From assembly GCF_000014965.1 (NCBI RefSeq), contig NC_008554.1:4204001-4268000 (forward strand): 64,000 nt of DNA, in the 5' to 3' direction. The first letter of the stretch is position 1, and each line of letters starts with the position of its first letter. This document shows positions 8,089-19,499 of this stretch, one piece after another. The notes beneath the pieces are model-generated. The model was not told the origin of the DNA. It saw only the letters and a program-made list of their open reading frames with translations, and searched no databases. Source of the DNA: Syntrophobacter fumaroxidans MPOB. Its GTDB lineage: Bacteria; Desulfobacterota; Syntrophobacteria; Syntrophobacterales; Syntrophobacteraceae. A program made the position numbers and the translations under genes.

Positions 8089-8631
8089 ATGCGGAAAAGT
8101 CGCGCGGCAGGATTGCTGGTTTTGCTCGCGGTGGCGGTACTGGCGCTCGGAGGCTGCTCGCGAAGCGATGTGACGAGTGTCGAGGTGAACAAGGCCATAG
8201 CCGTGATGCATCCCACGGAAGGCAGCAAAGTCAAAGGCTTCGTCACCTTCACCAAGGAAAAGAACGGCATTCGCGTGGTGGCGCAATTCGAAGGACTGAC
8301 ACCCGGCCTGCACGGATTTCATATTCACGAATATGGCGACTGCAGCTCTCCGGATGCCGGATCGGCGGGCGGGCACTTCAACCCTGCGGGGGCGCCTCAC
8401 GCGGCACCCACCGCAGAGAAGCACCACCTGGGGGATCTTGGAAATGTGGAAGCTCCCAAGAGCGGCCCGGCCAAATACGACAAGGTGTTCGATTTTCTTA
8501 AGTTCGAAGGGCCCTATTCGATCGTCGGCAGGGGCGTGGTCGTGCATGCCGATCCCGACGACTTCAAAACCCAGCCCACGGGCGGGGCAGGCGCTCGGGT
8601 GGCCTGCGGGGTGATCGGGGTCGCCAGGTAA
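8089..8631 (+). CDS. sodC: Cu/Zn superoxide dismutase, lipoprotein
   Basis: Converts superoxide to oxygen and peroxide in the cell envelope. The 180-residue protein begins with a lipoprotein signal ending in the lipobox LGGC; Ser at +2 fits outer-membrane sorting. Metal ligands are visible as GFHIHEYGDC, GGHFNPAGAPHAAP, KHHLGDLGN and VVVHADPDD, and the structural disulfide cysteines are in EYGDC and VACGVIG near the C-terminus. A strong AAGGAGGGTG site precedes the ATG. In an anaerobe this is an oxygen-defence gene and fits next to the nitrosative-stress genes, although it is separated from them by about 400 bases. Confidence 0.95.
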   Translation: MRKSRAAGLLVLLAVAVLALGGCSRSDVTSVEVNKAIAVMHPTEGSKVKGFVTFTKEKNGIRVVAQFEGLTPGLHGFHIHEYGDCSSPDAGSAGGHFNPAGAPHAAPTAEKHHLGDLGNVEAPKSGPAKYDKVFDFLKFEGPYSIVGRGVVVHADPDDFKTQPTGGAGARVACGVIGVAR

Positions 8632-8662
8632 CGGATCGTTTCGGCTCGAAAGATCTCCTGTT

Positions 8663-8702
8663 GAAGACGGCCGGGCGGGAGAAAACCCCGCCGGCCGTCT
8701 TC
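8663..8702. terminator. Hairpin between convergent sodC and MFS genes
   Basis: GAAGACGGCCGG...CGGG pairs with CCCCGCCGGCCGTCTTC over about 16 bp with a slip in the middle and an A-rich loop. It lies between two convergent stops. There is no clear T-run on either strand, so it is a probable but atypical bidirectional terminator. Confidence 0.5.
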
Positions 8703-8725
8703 CGCTCCGCGGATCGGGAGTTGCT

Positions 8726-10036
8726 TTACCGGGTCGGAAGGACAGGTTGCGGGGCTTGCTGTTCGTTGTCTTCCAAGCGCTCGACGAGTCTTCTCCCCTC
8801 CGCTTCATCCACAAAGGTCAAGACCGCCGCGCCGCCGAGGAACAATATGCCGACGGTGAGGATGGAAATGCGGGGGCTGCCGGTGACCAGGCTCGCCCAT
8901 CCCATGAGCACGGGACCGATGACGGCTGCGAACTTGCCGAGCATGTTGTAGAAACCGAAGAATTCGCCCGATTGACTCTTGGGGATGATACGGGCGAAGA
9001 GCGAGCGGCTCAGCGACTGGATTCCTCCCTGCACGGTGGCGATGAGGACGGCTAGGATGTAGAACTCGATTTCGTTCTCCATGAAATAGCCCCACAAGGT
9101 GATCAGGAAGTACACCCCGATGCATATGAAGATGCCGTTCTTGGCGCCTATGCGTTCGCCGATCTTTCCGAATGCGATGGCGCAGGGGAAGGCCACGAAC
9201 TGGGTGATGAGCAGGGCGAGAACGAGGCTCCGCGAGGAGAAGCCCAGCGAGAGGCCATAGTCGACCGCCATCCGGATGATCGTGGATGTGGCGTCGATGT
9301 AGAGCCAGTAACCGAGCAGGAACAGGATCACCACCCGGAAGCTTCGAATCCTGGCGACGCTGGCGCCCAGTTGCCGGAAACCTTCGCGCACGGCCTGAAC
9401 GACCGAAGGGGTGACGGCATGCCGGGGTTCTTTCACGAAGACGAAAATCGGAACGGAAAAGACGGCCCACCAGACGGCCACCGAGACGAACGACAGGCGA
9501 ACCGCCTCGCCAGGTCCAGCGAGGCCGAAAGTGCCCGGCGAGAGAGTCATCGCCACGTTCAGGGCGAAGAGCAGTCCGCCGCCGAGGTATCCGTAGGCGT
9601 AACCCAGGGCTGAAACGTAATCGAGCCGGGGATCGTCGGCAACGTTGACGATCAGGGAATCGTAGAACATGCACCCGCAGAAGAAACCGATGGAAGCGAC
9701 CACGTATATGGCGGCCGCCAGTTCCCAGTTGCCCTTGCCGACGTGAAAGAGACAGCCGGTCATGAAAATTCCCAGGGCCGTGAAGAAGAACAGGAAGCGT
9801 TTGCGGGAATTCCCCCGGTCCGCGATGGCTCCGAGAATCGGGGTCAATGCCGCGACGATGACGCTGGACAGGGAATTGGCGGCGCCGAGATGGAACGTGC
9901 TCACCGAGGCGTCCGTCCCGGCACTCCAGTATTCCTTGAAGAACACCGGGAAAAACCCGGCCATCACCGTTGTGGCGAATGCCGAATTGGCCCAGTCGTA
10001 AAGAGCCCATGAGACAATCTTGCGGTCGCTTTTCAT
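8726..10036 (-). CDS. MFS transporter, UMF1/Atg22-like
   Basis: Inner-membrane protein of 436 residues with about 12 hydrophobic segments. The N-terminal SWALYDWANSAFATTVMAGFFPVFF is the hallmark of the UMF1/vacuole-effluxer (Atg22-like) branch of the major facilitator superfamily. The loop LGAIADRGNSRKRFLFFF matches the MFS loop 2-3 pattern. The substrate is unknown; relatives have been linked to amino-acid or solute efflux. It is divergent from glgB and convergent with sodC, with no operon partner. Confidence 0.85.
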   Translation of the reverse strand: MKSDRKIVSWALYDWANSAFATTVMAGFFPVFFKEYWSAGTDASVSTFHLGAANSLSSVIVAALTPILGAIADRGNSRKRFLFFFTALGIFMTGCLFHVGKGNWELAAAIYVVASIGFFCGCMFYDSLIVNVADDPRLDYVSALGYAYGYLGGGLLFALNVAMTLSPGTFGLAGPGEAVRLSFVSVAVWWAVFSVPIFVFVKEPRHAVTPSVVQAVREGFRQLGASVARIRSFRVVILFLLGYWLYIDATSTIIRMAVDYGLSLGFSSRSLVLALLITQFVAFPCAIAFGKIGERIGAKNGIFICIGVYFLITLWGYFMENEIEFYILAVLIATVQGGIQSLSRSLFARIIPKSQSGEFFGFYNMLGKFAAVIGPVLMGWASLVTGSPRISILTVGILFLGGAAVLTFVDEAEGRRLVERLEDNEQQAPQPVLPTR

Positions 10037-10364
10037 GTCCTCGTGTCCATTCGGCCGGCCGGGCGCCGATGTGTTCTGTTAAACGCCGTTTGCGGGCATC
10101 ACTAATGCAGATAATCGGGAGCCTGTCAATCGGTGAACGTCGAAAGGCCGTGACGTTGGGGGCTCGACTGCGGGAATCGCGCCGCCGGAGGCGGCCCCGA
10201 CTCTTTTTTTCACCCTTTCGGGCGGGCGGCGGGACAGTCCCTTGTACATTGTCCGCTTCCGGTCTTATCTTTACTGTTCGGCCATTGCTTTTGAGCACGA
10301 ATCGGTCCAGTATGTTCGTGATCCCTTGCGACACTGCGCAGACGCTTCAAGGAAGGAAACGTGA
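10037..10364. other. Divergent intergenic region, MFS gene / glgB
   Basis: No gene. It must hold promoters for the MFS gene (minus) and glgB (plus). The only glgB candidate I see is TTGTAC at 10242-10247 followed 18 bases on by TATCTT, a weak match. The glgB start has an AAGGAAGG site. Confidence 0.4.
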
Positions 10365-12293
<1,929 letters not shown>

Positions 12294-12384
12294 CGTTCGG
12301 CCCGAAGAAGGCTTCCACGGGGGTGACCGCCGGAGCGGTCCCCATATCGCCCGATTCTTCCGTGTGAAGAACGGGGGGAATCTC

Positions 12385-13947
12385 ATGACTCCAAGAAGCA
12401 GCGGGATACTCCTTCACCTCACATCGCTTCCGTCCGACCACGGCATAGGAGATATGGGCCGGGGCGCTTACGATTTCGTGGATTTTCTGAGCGATTCCGG
12501 GCAAAGCATCTGGCAGGTTCTGCCCATAGGGCCGTCGTCCGGGTTCTGCGGGAATTCCCCGTATTGCGGTTTTTCCGTCTTTGCGGGGAACCCCTTGCTG
12601 ATCGGCCTCGATCTCCTGGTGGAGGACGGACTCCTCACCCGGGGGGAGATCGAAACCCGGCACCCGTTTGCATCGCGCTTGGTGGACTACGAAGCCGTCG
12701 AGCCCTTCAAAACCGCGCTGCTTCGGCGCGCCTTCGAAAAGTACCGGGAAAGGGCCGGAGCCGACGCGGAGTTTCAGCGGTTCTGTGCCGAGAACGCCGA
12801 CTGGCTAGATGACTACGCATTGTTCACCAGCATCAGGGAACGGCTTTCGGGGGCCGGCTGGAGCGATTGGCCCGACGCTCTGAAGAACAGGGAGGAGGCC
12901 GCGCTGCGCAAGGCCGGGGAAGAACTGGCGGAGAGCGTTTTGCGGGAGAAATTCTGCCAGTACGTGTTCTTCACGCAGTGGACTTCTCTGAAGGCCTACT
13001 GCAAGAGCAAGGGGGGGCGGATTTTCGGCGACATCCCGATCTATGTGAGCCACGACAGCGCGGACGTCTGGGCGAACCCGGAGGTTTTCAAGCTTGACGC
13101 GCGGAAGAGACCGGCATTCGTGGCCGGCGTTCCGCCCGACTACTTCAGCAAGACCGGGCAGCTCTGGGGGAATCCGGTCTACTGCTGGGAAACCCTCAAG
13201 GACACGGATTTCAGTTGGTGGGTGAAACGCATGGCGTGGAACCTGCGCCTGTTCGACCTGGCCAGGCTGGATCATTTCCGGGGCTTCGTGGCCTACTGGG
13301 AAGTTGCGGCCGGGGAGAAGACGGCGCAGAACGGGCGATGGGTGGACGCTCCCGCGCGCGCGTTGTTCGACACGCTTTTGCGCCGATTCCCGAGGTTGCC
13401 GCTCGTCGCCGAGGATCTGGGGACCATTACGCCCGATGTTCGGGAAATCATCCGGCACTACGGTTTTCCCGGCATGAAGATCCTGCAGTTCGCGTTCGGA
13501 GGAGGCGGAGCCTCAAATCCTTATGTGCCTCACAATCACGTCAGAAATTGCATCGTATACACCGGGACGCACGACAACAACACGACCAGGGGATGGTTCG
13601 CTCACGACGCATCGGCGGCCGAGAAAAAGAGCCTCTTCCGATACCTTGGCCGCACCATCGAAGAAGACCGCGCTCACGAGGAGCTGATCAGGCTTGCGAT
13701 GATGTCGGTGTGCGACGCCGCGATCATTCCCATGCAGGACCATCTGGGCCTGGGGGGGGATGCCCGCATGAATCTGCCGGCCGTGGCTTTTGGAAACTGG
13801 GCGTGGCGGCTCGAGGCCGAAAGCCTGACCCCGGCTCTGGCGGCCTCCATCCTGGAAGTCACCGAAACGTACGGGCGAACCCCCGGGGAGGGAATGACCG
13901 ACTCCGATACGCAGCCGTCCGGGACCCATTCCTCCGAAACCGTGTGA
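12385..13947 (+). CDS. malQ: 4-alpha-glucanotransferase (amylomaltase)
   Basis: GH77 disproportionating enzyme that transfers glucan segments between alpha-1,4 chains. About 520 residues. The start MTPRSSGILLHLTSLPSDHGIGD at 12385 has a GGGGGGA site; a GTG 21 bases earlier is the alternative. Family motifs are DIPIYVSHDSADVWANPE, DLARLDHFRGF (nucleophile Asp), VAEDLGTITPDV (acid/base Glu) and YTGTHDNNTTRGW. It lies directly behind glgB in the same direction and probably shares its transcript, serving glycogen and maltodextrin turnover. Confidence 0.95.
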   Translation: MTPRSSGILLHLTSLPSDHGIGDMGRGAYDFVDFLSDSGQSIWQVLPIGPSSGFCGNSPYCGFSVFAGNPLLIGLDLLVEDGLLTRGEIETRHPFASRLVDYEAVEPFKTALLRRAFEKYRERAGADAEFQRFCAENADWLDDYALFTSIRERLSGAGWSDWPDALKNREEAALRKAGEELAESVLREKFCQYVFFTQWTSLKAYCKSKGGRIFGDIPIYVSHDSADVWANPEVFKLDARKRPAFVAGVPPDYFSKTGQLWGNPVYCWETLKDTDFSWWVKRMAWNLRLFDLARLDHFRGFVAYWEVAAGEKTAQNGRWVDAPARALFDTLLRRFPRLPLVAEDLGTITPDVREIIRHYGFPGMKILQFAFGGGGASNPYVPHNHVRNCIVYTGTHDNNTTRGWFAHDASAAEKKSLFRYLGRTIEEDRAHEELIRLAMMSVCDAAIIPMQDHLGLGGDARMNLPAVAFGNWAWRLEAESLTPALAASILEVTETYGRTPGEGMTDSDTQPSGTHSSETV

Positions 13948-13994
13948 TTGCCTGTGGGAAGCCGTGTGACGGGGATTGTGCCGTTGAATCCGTA

Positions 13995-14023
13995 TTGACC
14001 GCGTATTGGTTTCAGGATAGAGT
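13995..14023 (+). promoter_or_regulatory. Promoter before the H-box protein gene
   Basis: TTGACC (13995-14000) and TAGAGT (14018-14023) are spaced by 17 bases, with a start expected near 14030, about 40 bases before the ATG at 14072. This suggests the gene is transcribed independently of glgB-malQ. Confidence 0.6.
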
Positions 14024-14071
14024 ATCCAATGGAATTCCTAGGGAGATCGAATCTCGCAAGAGGCTGCAAAA

Positions 14072-15421
14072 ATGGTCATCGACAGTGATATCCTTGAGAA
14101 GACCTGCAAGGATATGATTGAAACGATCCTGTTCTGCCTGAGCGATGCGACGAAGGGCACGATCTATCGCATCGGCCCCATGCCGACGCTCCGGGCAGTT
14201 CGAATCACATCGGGCATTCGCGTCGAAGGTTCGGATGAGATTCAGTGGGGGTTGCCCGAGGTTTCCGACTACAATTCGCCCGGAAAAACCTGGGAGCAGT
14301 ACAGGGACCGCCCGGGGCATGTGCTCGAGGCCATGGCCTGGTGCGTGGAAAAGGGCAAGAGCTGGACGGCGGACGATCCCTATCAGGACAATCGTAGCGT
14401 GAGGAAACAGCTCACGAACGAACCCGAGGACTACCATCACATGGAACCCGTCCTCATCAGCAAGTCCTACCTGTACGGGGATGATCTGCGCGGTCTCGAC
14501 CTTCCCCGCGATCATGAAGGGAAGCCGATCTGGAAAGACTGCGAATTCGTGGTGGTCGCGGTGGTCAAGATTCACTTCCGATCCGATCGTATCCGGCGCG
14601 GCGACCGCTCCACCAAAATCATCAAGAAACTGTCCCGGACGCTCGGGACCGAGCTCCTGTCGCTCCATGTACGCGAAACCCTGTCGGAGGCTCAGAAAGA
14701 ACTGGCCCGGCAGCGGTTGCAGAGCTGTAACGTGCTGGCCCACGAGCTCCGGAACACGCTGATCAAGCTGGGTTTCATCTTTTCCGCCATCAACGCCGAA
14801 ATCAGTTACCTCCGCGAACAATGGGAGGCTGAACTGGAGAAGGCTTTCCCGGAGCTCGAAAGCAAGAAATCCATCCTCAGGCGCTTGAATGAGCTGGTTC
14901 GGCTCCAGCTGCCCCAGGTGAACGGCACGGGAAAGCTCGCGCAGATCGGCAGGGCGCTCCTGAGCGAGCAGGAGGAAATGGCCGGCCTGGCCCTCATGCC
15001 GCAGACCAGTGAGAAATGGCTGGAGAACAAGATCCGCCCCAAGTGGCGCAGGCTTTTGATGGAAAGTGATGCGTGGGCGGAAAGCCGAAGCGAGATTCAA
15101 CGCCTGCTCGACAACTTGCAGAGAGCCATCTGGATGGGTACCGACAGCCGGTTGGCGTCAAAGGTGAATCATCTTCCCGAGGATCTGAAAGCGATTTGGC
15201 CCCGCCTGGCATACGTCGATTTCTCGGCGGACAAGCTGCCGGTACTCGATGAAATCCTGCAGTTCCTCGACCATCCCGCCTTGACGATTCCTCACAAGCA
15301 GCAGACCAGAAAGATCCTCACTTCCCTCAAAGCCCTGGCCGAAATGATCCCCGAGGTTGAAGAACGAGCCAACCGGATCATCCATTCCCTGAGAAACGGC
15401 AGTCTCCTCGAGGAAGCTTAG
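14072..15421 (+). CDS. Unknown protein with orphan histidine-kinase H-box
   Basis: A 449-residue soluble protein I do not recognise. The N-terminal ~190 residues look like a globular sensory domain (FCLSDATKGTIYRIGPMP, WGLPEVSDYNSPGKTWEQYR). At about residues 210-235 the run LQSCNVLAHELRNTLIKLG matches the H-box of HisKA dimerisation domains, with H224 as the candidate phospho-acceptor and Thr in place of the usual Pro. The remaining ~210 residues are mainly helical, and no ATP-binding N, G1 or G2 boxes are visible, so it is not a complete kinase. It has its own promoter and is convergent with acs. It may be a phosphotransfer protein or an inactive kinase-derived scaffold; that is inference. 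Confidence 0.8.
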   Translation: MVIDSDILEKTCKDMIETILFCLSDATKGTIYRIGPMPTLRAVRITSGIRVEGSDEIQWGLPEVSDYNSPGKTWEQYRDRPGHVLEAMAWCVEKGKSWTADDPYQDNRSVRKQLTNEPEDYHHMEPVLISKSYLYGDDLRGLDLPRDHEGKPIWKDCEFVVVAVVKIHFRSDRIRRGDRSTKIIKKLSRTLGTELLSLHVRETLSEAQKELARQRLQSCNVLAHELRNTLIKLGFIFSAINAEISYLREQWEAELEKAFPELESKKSILRRLNELVRLQLPQVNGTGKLAQIGRALLSEQEEMAGLALMPQTSEKWLENKIRPKWRRLLMESDAWAESRSEIQRLLDNLQRAIWMGTDSRLASKVNHLPEDLKAIWPRLAYVDFSADKLPVLDEILQFLDHPALTIPHKQQTRKILTSLKALAEMIPEVEERANRIIHSLRNGSLLEEA

Positions 15422-15583
15422 ATACCATGCGGCATGCCCGTGCTTGCGGCGATCCCGGAGCCTGCGCGGAACCGGTCGAGCGCGCGGCAGTCGCCGGGGG
15501 GCGACATCCGCCGGGGCAAAGGGCGCGGTTAGAGCGGATTTCCACGTAATGCCAAAGGGTAGGCCGAAGGATAGCCTCGAGGT

Positions 15584-17554
15584 TCAATGGGAGGAATCTG
15601 CGGGCGGCGGCGCACCGGTATGACCAAGACGCGCCAGCGCGTTGCGCACTTCTTCGACGGATGCCTCGTCTTCCAGGGTCGTCAGGTCTCCGATATCCTT
15701 TCCCGAAGCGACTGCCTTGAGAACCCGGCGCATGATCTTGCCGCTTCTGGTCTTGGGGATGGAATCCACGAAATACATTTCGCCCGGGGCGGCCACGGGG
15801 CCGATCGTCTCCCGCAACAGGTCCGCAATCTCTTTTTTCAGCGCATCCGAAGGGGGGATGCCTTCCTTGAGGGTGACGAACAGCACGATCGTTTCACCCT
15901 TCAGCTCATCAGGCCTTCCGGTGACGCCCGCTTCTGCCACCGCGGGGTGGGCAATGGCGGCGTCTTCGATCTCCGCGGTTCCCAGTCGGTGTCCCGCCAC
16001 CTTCAGGACTTCATCCGCCCTGCCCAGCAGCCAGAAGTAACCGTCCTCATCGCGCATGGCAAAATCCCCGGTATAGTAAGACCCGGGAAAGCGGGACCAG
16101 TAGGCTTCCCGGTAACGCGCGGGATCTTCGTAAACGTCGAGCAACATACCCGGCCAGGGTTTTCTGATGATCAGGTACCCGGTTTCGCCGGCTTCGAGCT
16201 CGTTGCCCCGGGCGTCCACCACGGCCACATCGACGCCCGGGAGGGGAAATGTCGCCGATCCCGGCTTGAGGGCGAGCGGGTCGATGCCCGGAGTGGGCGA
16301 AATCATGATGCCGCCCGTCTCCGTCTGCCACCACGTGTCAACAATGGGACAGCGCTCCCCTCCGATATGTCTGAAATACCAGTACCAGGCCTCCGGGTTG
16401 ATGGGTTCCCCCACGCTGCCCAGGAGATTGAGACTGGACATGTCGTGCCTGGCCGGCCACTTCTCGCCGTGACGCATGAACATGCGGATGGCCGTGGGAG
16501 AAGTGTAGAAGATGCTGACTCCGTATTTCTCGATGATATCCCACCACCGATCGACCGCGGGATAGTCCGGAGCCCCCTCGTAGAGAACGACCGCCGCGCC
16601 GTGCGAGAGCGGGGCATAAACGATCTGGCTGTGCCCGGTAACCCAGCCCACGTCCGCGGTGCACCAGTAAACGGATTCCTCCCTGATGTCGAACACCCAC
16701 TGGTAGGCGACGTAGTTGAACACCATGTAACCGCCGGTGCCGTGCACGATTCCCTTCGGCTTGCCGGTCGTTCCCGAAGTGTAGAGGACATAGAGCGGGT
16801 GGGATGATTCCACCGCGACGGGTTCCACGAACACATGAGCACCGGTCATGTCCTTGGAAAGCCAATGGTCGCGTCCTTCCCGCATGTGAATCGCCTGTCC
16901 CGTCCGCCGGACCACGATGACGTTTTCCACGCTGGGGCAGGCGGGAAGCGCCTGGTCCACGATATCCTTGAGGGGCACGATCTTTCCTCTGCGAAGGCCT
17001 CCGTCGGAGGTGACGATCACCTTGGCCCGGGTGTCTCCGATTCTGCCGCAGATCGCCTGCGCGCTGAAGCCCGAAAAGATGACCGTGTGCACGGCTCCGA
17101 TTCGGGCACAGGCAAGCATCGCAACGGGAAGCTCAGGGATCATCGGAAGATAGAGGGCGACCCGGTCCCCTTTCGTCACGCCGAGGCTGAGGAGCATATG
17201 GGCGAAATGGTTGACCTCGCGGAAGAGCGTGGAATAACTCAGTACCCGGGTCTCTCCGTTCTCACCCTCCCAATAGATGGCCACCTTGCTTCGCCGCCAT
17301 GTGTGAACATGCCTGTCGACGCATTGGTGGCAGGCGTTCAGCTTTCCACCGACGAACCACCGCCCGTAGGGTTCCTTCCACTCCAAGACGTGGTCCCATG
17401 TTTTTTGCCATTCAAGTTTTCTGGCCTGCTGATCCCAGAAGGCCTCCGGATCCTCTATGGAATCCCGATGCATCTTCGCGTATCGCTTCGAAGGCCAGAC
17501 TCGAACTCCGGTTGAAATCGAACTTGCCCGATCGGGCCCGCGGATGTCATCCAC
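15584..17554 (-). CDS. acs: Acetyl-CoA synthetase
   Basis: AMP-forming acetate:CoA ligase that activates acetate to acetyl-CoA. I place the start at a GTG (17554) preceded by AAGGAGG at six bases, giving 656 residues, the normal family length; longer in-frame starts would add 64 residues of unrelated sequence. Motifs include VLYTSGTTGKPKGIVHGTGGY (P-loop), TWWQTETGG, YYTGDFAMRDEDGYFWLLGRADEVLKVAGHR and PKTRSGKIMRR, whose Lys is the classic acetylation site. The first residues are shorter than in E. coli. It is monocistronic, with an apparent promoter at 17668-17696. Confidence 0.96.
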   Translation of the reverse strand: MDDIRGPDRASSISTGVRVWPSKRYAKMHRDSIEDPEAFWDQQARKLEWQKTWDHVLEWKEPYGRWFVGGKLNACHQCVDRHVHTWRRSKVAIYWEGENGETRVLSYSTLFREVNHFAHMLLSLGVTKGDRVALYLPMIPELPVAMLACARIGAVHTVIFSGFSAQAICGRIGDTRAKVIVTSDGGLRRGKIVPLKDIVDQALPACPSVENVIVVRRTGQAIHMREGRDHWLSKDMTGAHVFVEPVAVESSHPLYVLYTSGTTGKPKGIVHGTGGYMVFNYVAYQWVFDIREESVYWCTADVGWVTGHSQIVYAPLSHGAAVVLYEGAPDYPAVDRWWDIIEKYGVSIFYTSPTAIRMFMRHGEKWPARHDMSSLNLLGSVGEPINPEAWYWYFRHIGGERCPIVDTWWQTETGGIMISPTPGIDPLALKPGSATFPLPGVDVAVVDARGNELEAGETGYLIIRKPWPGMLLDVYEDPARYREAYWSRFPGSYYTGDFAMRDEDGYFWLLGRADEVLKVAGHRLGTAEIEDAAIAHPAVAEAGVTGRPDELKGETIVLFVTLKEGIPPSDALKKEIADLLRETIGPVAAPGEMYFVDSIPKTRSGKIMRRVLKAVASGKDIGDLTTLEDEASVEEVRNALARLGHTGAPPPADSSH

Positions 17555-17667
17555 CTCAACCCTCCTTGGCGGAATGTCCGGCCGGGGATGTCTACGATCC
17601 TCAGTGCCGTGCAAAGGTTCTCTTTCCGCCTTCAGGATTTCCGTCGTGAATGCGACAAGACCAGATA
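17555..17667 (-). other. acs leader
   Basis: Sequence between the predicted acs start point (near 17661) and the GTG at 17554, about 107 nt. No coding content or clear riboswitch fold is seen. Confidence 0.35.
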
Positions 17668-17696
17668 ATTCTACCCGTTGGATTGGAAACCGTCGA
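17668..17696 (-). promoter_or_regulatory. Probable acs promoter
   Basis: On the minus strand TCGACG (17696-17691) and TAGAAT (17673-17668) are separated by exactly 17 bases. The -10 is a 5/6 match and the -35 a 4/6 match. The remaining stretch up to 18027 shows no gene. Confidence 0.5.
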
Positions 17697-18027
17697 GTGG
17701 GCGAAAGCATTGAAAACGGGTATTGGGCAATTCGACCGGAAGACAATGAAATGATTCGGGGAAGACGGACGGCAGCCGTGATCGAGCATCCGAGCGCAGG
17801 AGCTTCATGCCCCTTTGCTTCGCATGTTTCGCCGGATGGTGCTTGATGCGGACCCGCGTTCAGGACGAAAACATCGCGCGGGAGGGCGCGGAGCCCTCCC
17901 CTGCAATTTCGCGGACCGCGGGGAAGGAGTTATCCTCCCCGGCCTCGCCTTTCGCTGCTTCCTCACTCCTCGATCATGAACGCGAAAATGTGCCGGGAGC
18001 CGCTTTTTCCGCCCCGAACGTCCGTCA

Positions 18028-19479
18028 CTAGCGCCTGTCGCCTCGCCCGCGATCCTCCAGAACATAGGTCACCGTAACCCGTTCGCTCGAGTCGGACGTC
18101 AGTTTCAACGACGGCGGCGTAAGCACCAGGGTGGTGTTCACGGTCCCGGACTTGCTCAGGTTGTCCAAACGAACGGGTGATGTGTAGATGGTCGTGACCT
18201 TCTCCAGGATCTTGCTGCCTCCGATCACCCTGACGGTTTCGGGCGACACGGTGGTTCGAACCATGACGAGGTTCTCCGGCAGCTTCCCGACCCAGTCCAC
18301 CTGGAGGGGCAGTTCCCTGGTGGTGGGAACATCCAGGGTCACCTCGATGGTGGACGGCTGTATCTTGTTCAGCACCACACCGGGGGGCAGGACAATGTTG
18401 TCCTGAGTGAGAGGAATCACGTTCCGGCCTTCGGACGCTTTGCTCAAATCCAGCCGGACCTGGACCTGTCCCGACCGCAAAGATTTGACCAGGGCGCTGG
18501 ACCCGTACAGCTGAAGCTTGGCTTCGTCCACCGAGGTGTCCAGGATCTCGAAATTCGGCGGTCGGTTCGCGTACTCGATGGGTACGTTCAACGCGATGAT
18601 GGTGTCCTGGCTGCGGGTGAAGCCGAACCAGATCGCCGTCACGATCAGGAAGGACAGCACGGCTGCAACGGTCAGCCTGATCCGCTCCCGTTTCTTCCGG
18701 AGCCCGGGAGCGCCGTCCATGATGTTGAGGTGCCTGCGAAGTATCTGCAGAAGCTCTTCGGGTTGAGCCACAGGGCTGATCCGGTTGTCCTTGGCGACGG
18801 TCACCCGGCCGCGTTCCTCGGATACCGCCACCACGAGGGCGTCGCTGCGCTCCGCCAGGCCCGCGGCCGCACGGTGTCTCGTGCCGTAGTAGCTGGGAAG
18901 GTCCTGGCGTTGGGAGAGAGGCAGTAAAACCCCCACTTCCACGACCTGGCGCCCGCGGATGATGGCGGCTCCGTCATGGACCGGGTTCTTCGGCCAGAAA
19001 ATGCTGAGCAGCATTTCCTGGGAGACCGTCCCGTTCCAGGGGATACCCCCGTGGATCGCCTCGGACAGGTCTTCCTTGCCCGGGAAAACGATCAAGGCCC
19101 CGATGCGCCGCTTTCCCATCTGGTACAGGCTGTCCACGATGATGTCGATGGGGGCCGCCTCCTCCCGGCTGGGGAAACCCCACAGGAAGGCCTTCAGGTT
19201 CCGGAGCTGAAGCGCGGAACGGATTTCGTTGCGGAACACCACGATGGTGATGATGGCCGCGGCGGCTGTAATGCCCTGTATGGCCGAGCTGGTGAGAATC
19301 AGACCGATGGAACCGGCGACCTCCTGCAGAATCCACAGCGAGGTGATGCCGACCAGCACCCCGAAAGCGTTTGTGCCCTGGAAGAGAATGTACACCCTCA
19401 GCAGGATGTAGCTGATGATGATGATGTCGACCGGATCCTGCCAGCGGATGCTCGAAAGAAATGCCAGGAACTTTGCCAT
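18028..19479 (-). CDS. Diadenylate cyclase fused to YbbR (CdaA-CdaR type)
   Basis: A 483-residue membrane protein predicted to make cyclic di-AMP from two ATP. Residues about 15-85 contain three membrane segments like CdaA. The DAC domain follows (about 95-255) with its catalytic DGAAII and RHRAAAGL motifs. A fourth membrane segment (about 271-290, LSFLIVTAIWFGF) leads into an extracytoplasmic C-terminal half with YbbR-type repeats (VPIEYANRPPNFEI, LDVPTTRELPLQVDW). In Firmicutes the cyclase and its YbbR regulator CdaR are separate adjacent genes; here they appear as one chain. It is preceded 20 bases upstream by a DUF2914 gene on the same strand. Both catalytic motifs look intact. Confidence 0.9.
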   Translation of the reverse strand: MAKFLAFLSSIRWQDPVDIIIISYILLRVYILFQGTNAFGVLVGITSLWILQEVAGSIGLILTSSAIQGITAAAAIITIVVFRNEIRSALQLRNLKAFLWGFPSREEAAPIDIIVDSLYQMGKRRIGALIVFPGKEDLSEAIHGGIPWNGTVSQEMLLSIFWPKNPVHDGAAIIRGRQVVEVGVLLPLSQRQDLPSYYGTRHRAAAGLAERSDALVVAVSEERGRVTVAKDNRISPVAQPEELLQILRRHLNIMDGAPGLRKKRERIRLTVAAVLSFLIVTAIWFGFTRSQDTIIALNVPIEYANRPPNFEILDTSVDEAKLQLYGSSALVKSLRSGQVQVRLDLSKASEGRNVIPLTQDNIVLPPGVVLNKIQPSTIEVTLDVPTTRELPLQVDWVGKLPENLVMVRTTVSPETVRVIGGSKILEKVTTIYTSPVRLDNLSKSGTVNTTLVLTPPSLKLTSDSSERVTVTYVLEDRGRGDRR

Positions 19480-19499
19480 AACGGATCAATCGTATGGAA

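Noticed and set aside
17555-17746. Longer acetyl-CoA synthetase start
   Set aside because: It would add 64 unrelated residues and cross the predicted promoter, while the GTG at 17554 has a perfect AAGGAGG and yields the normal length.
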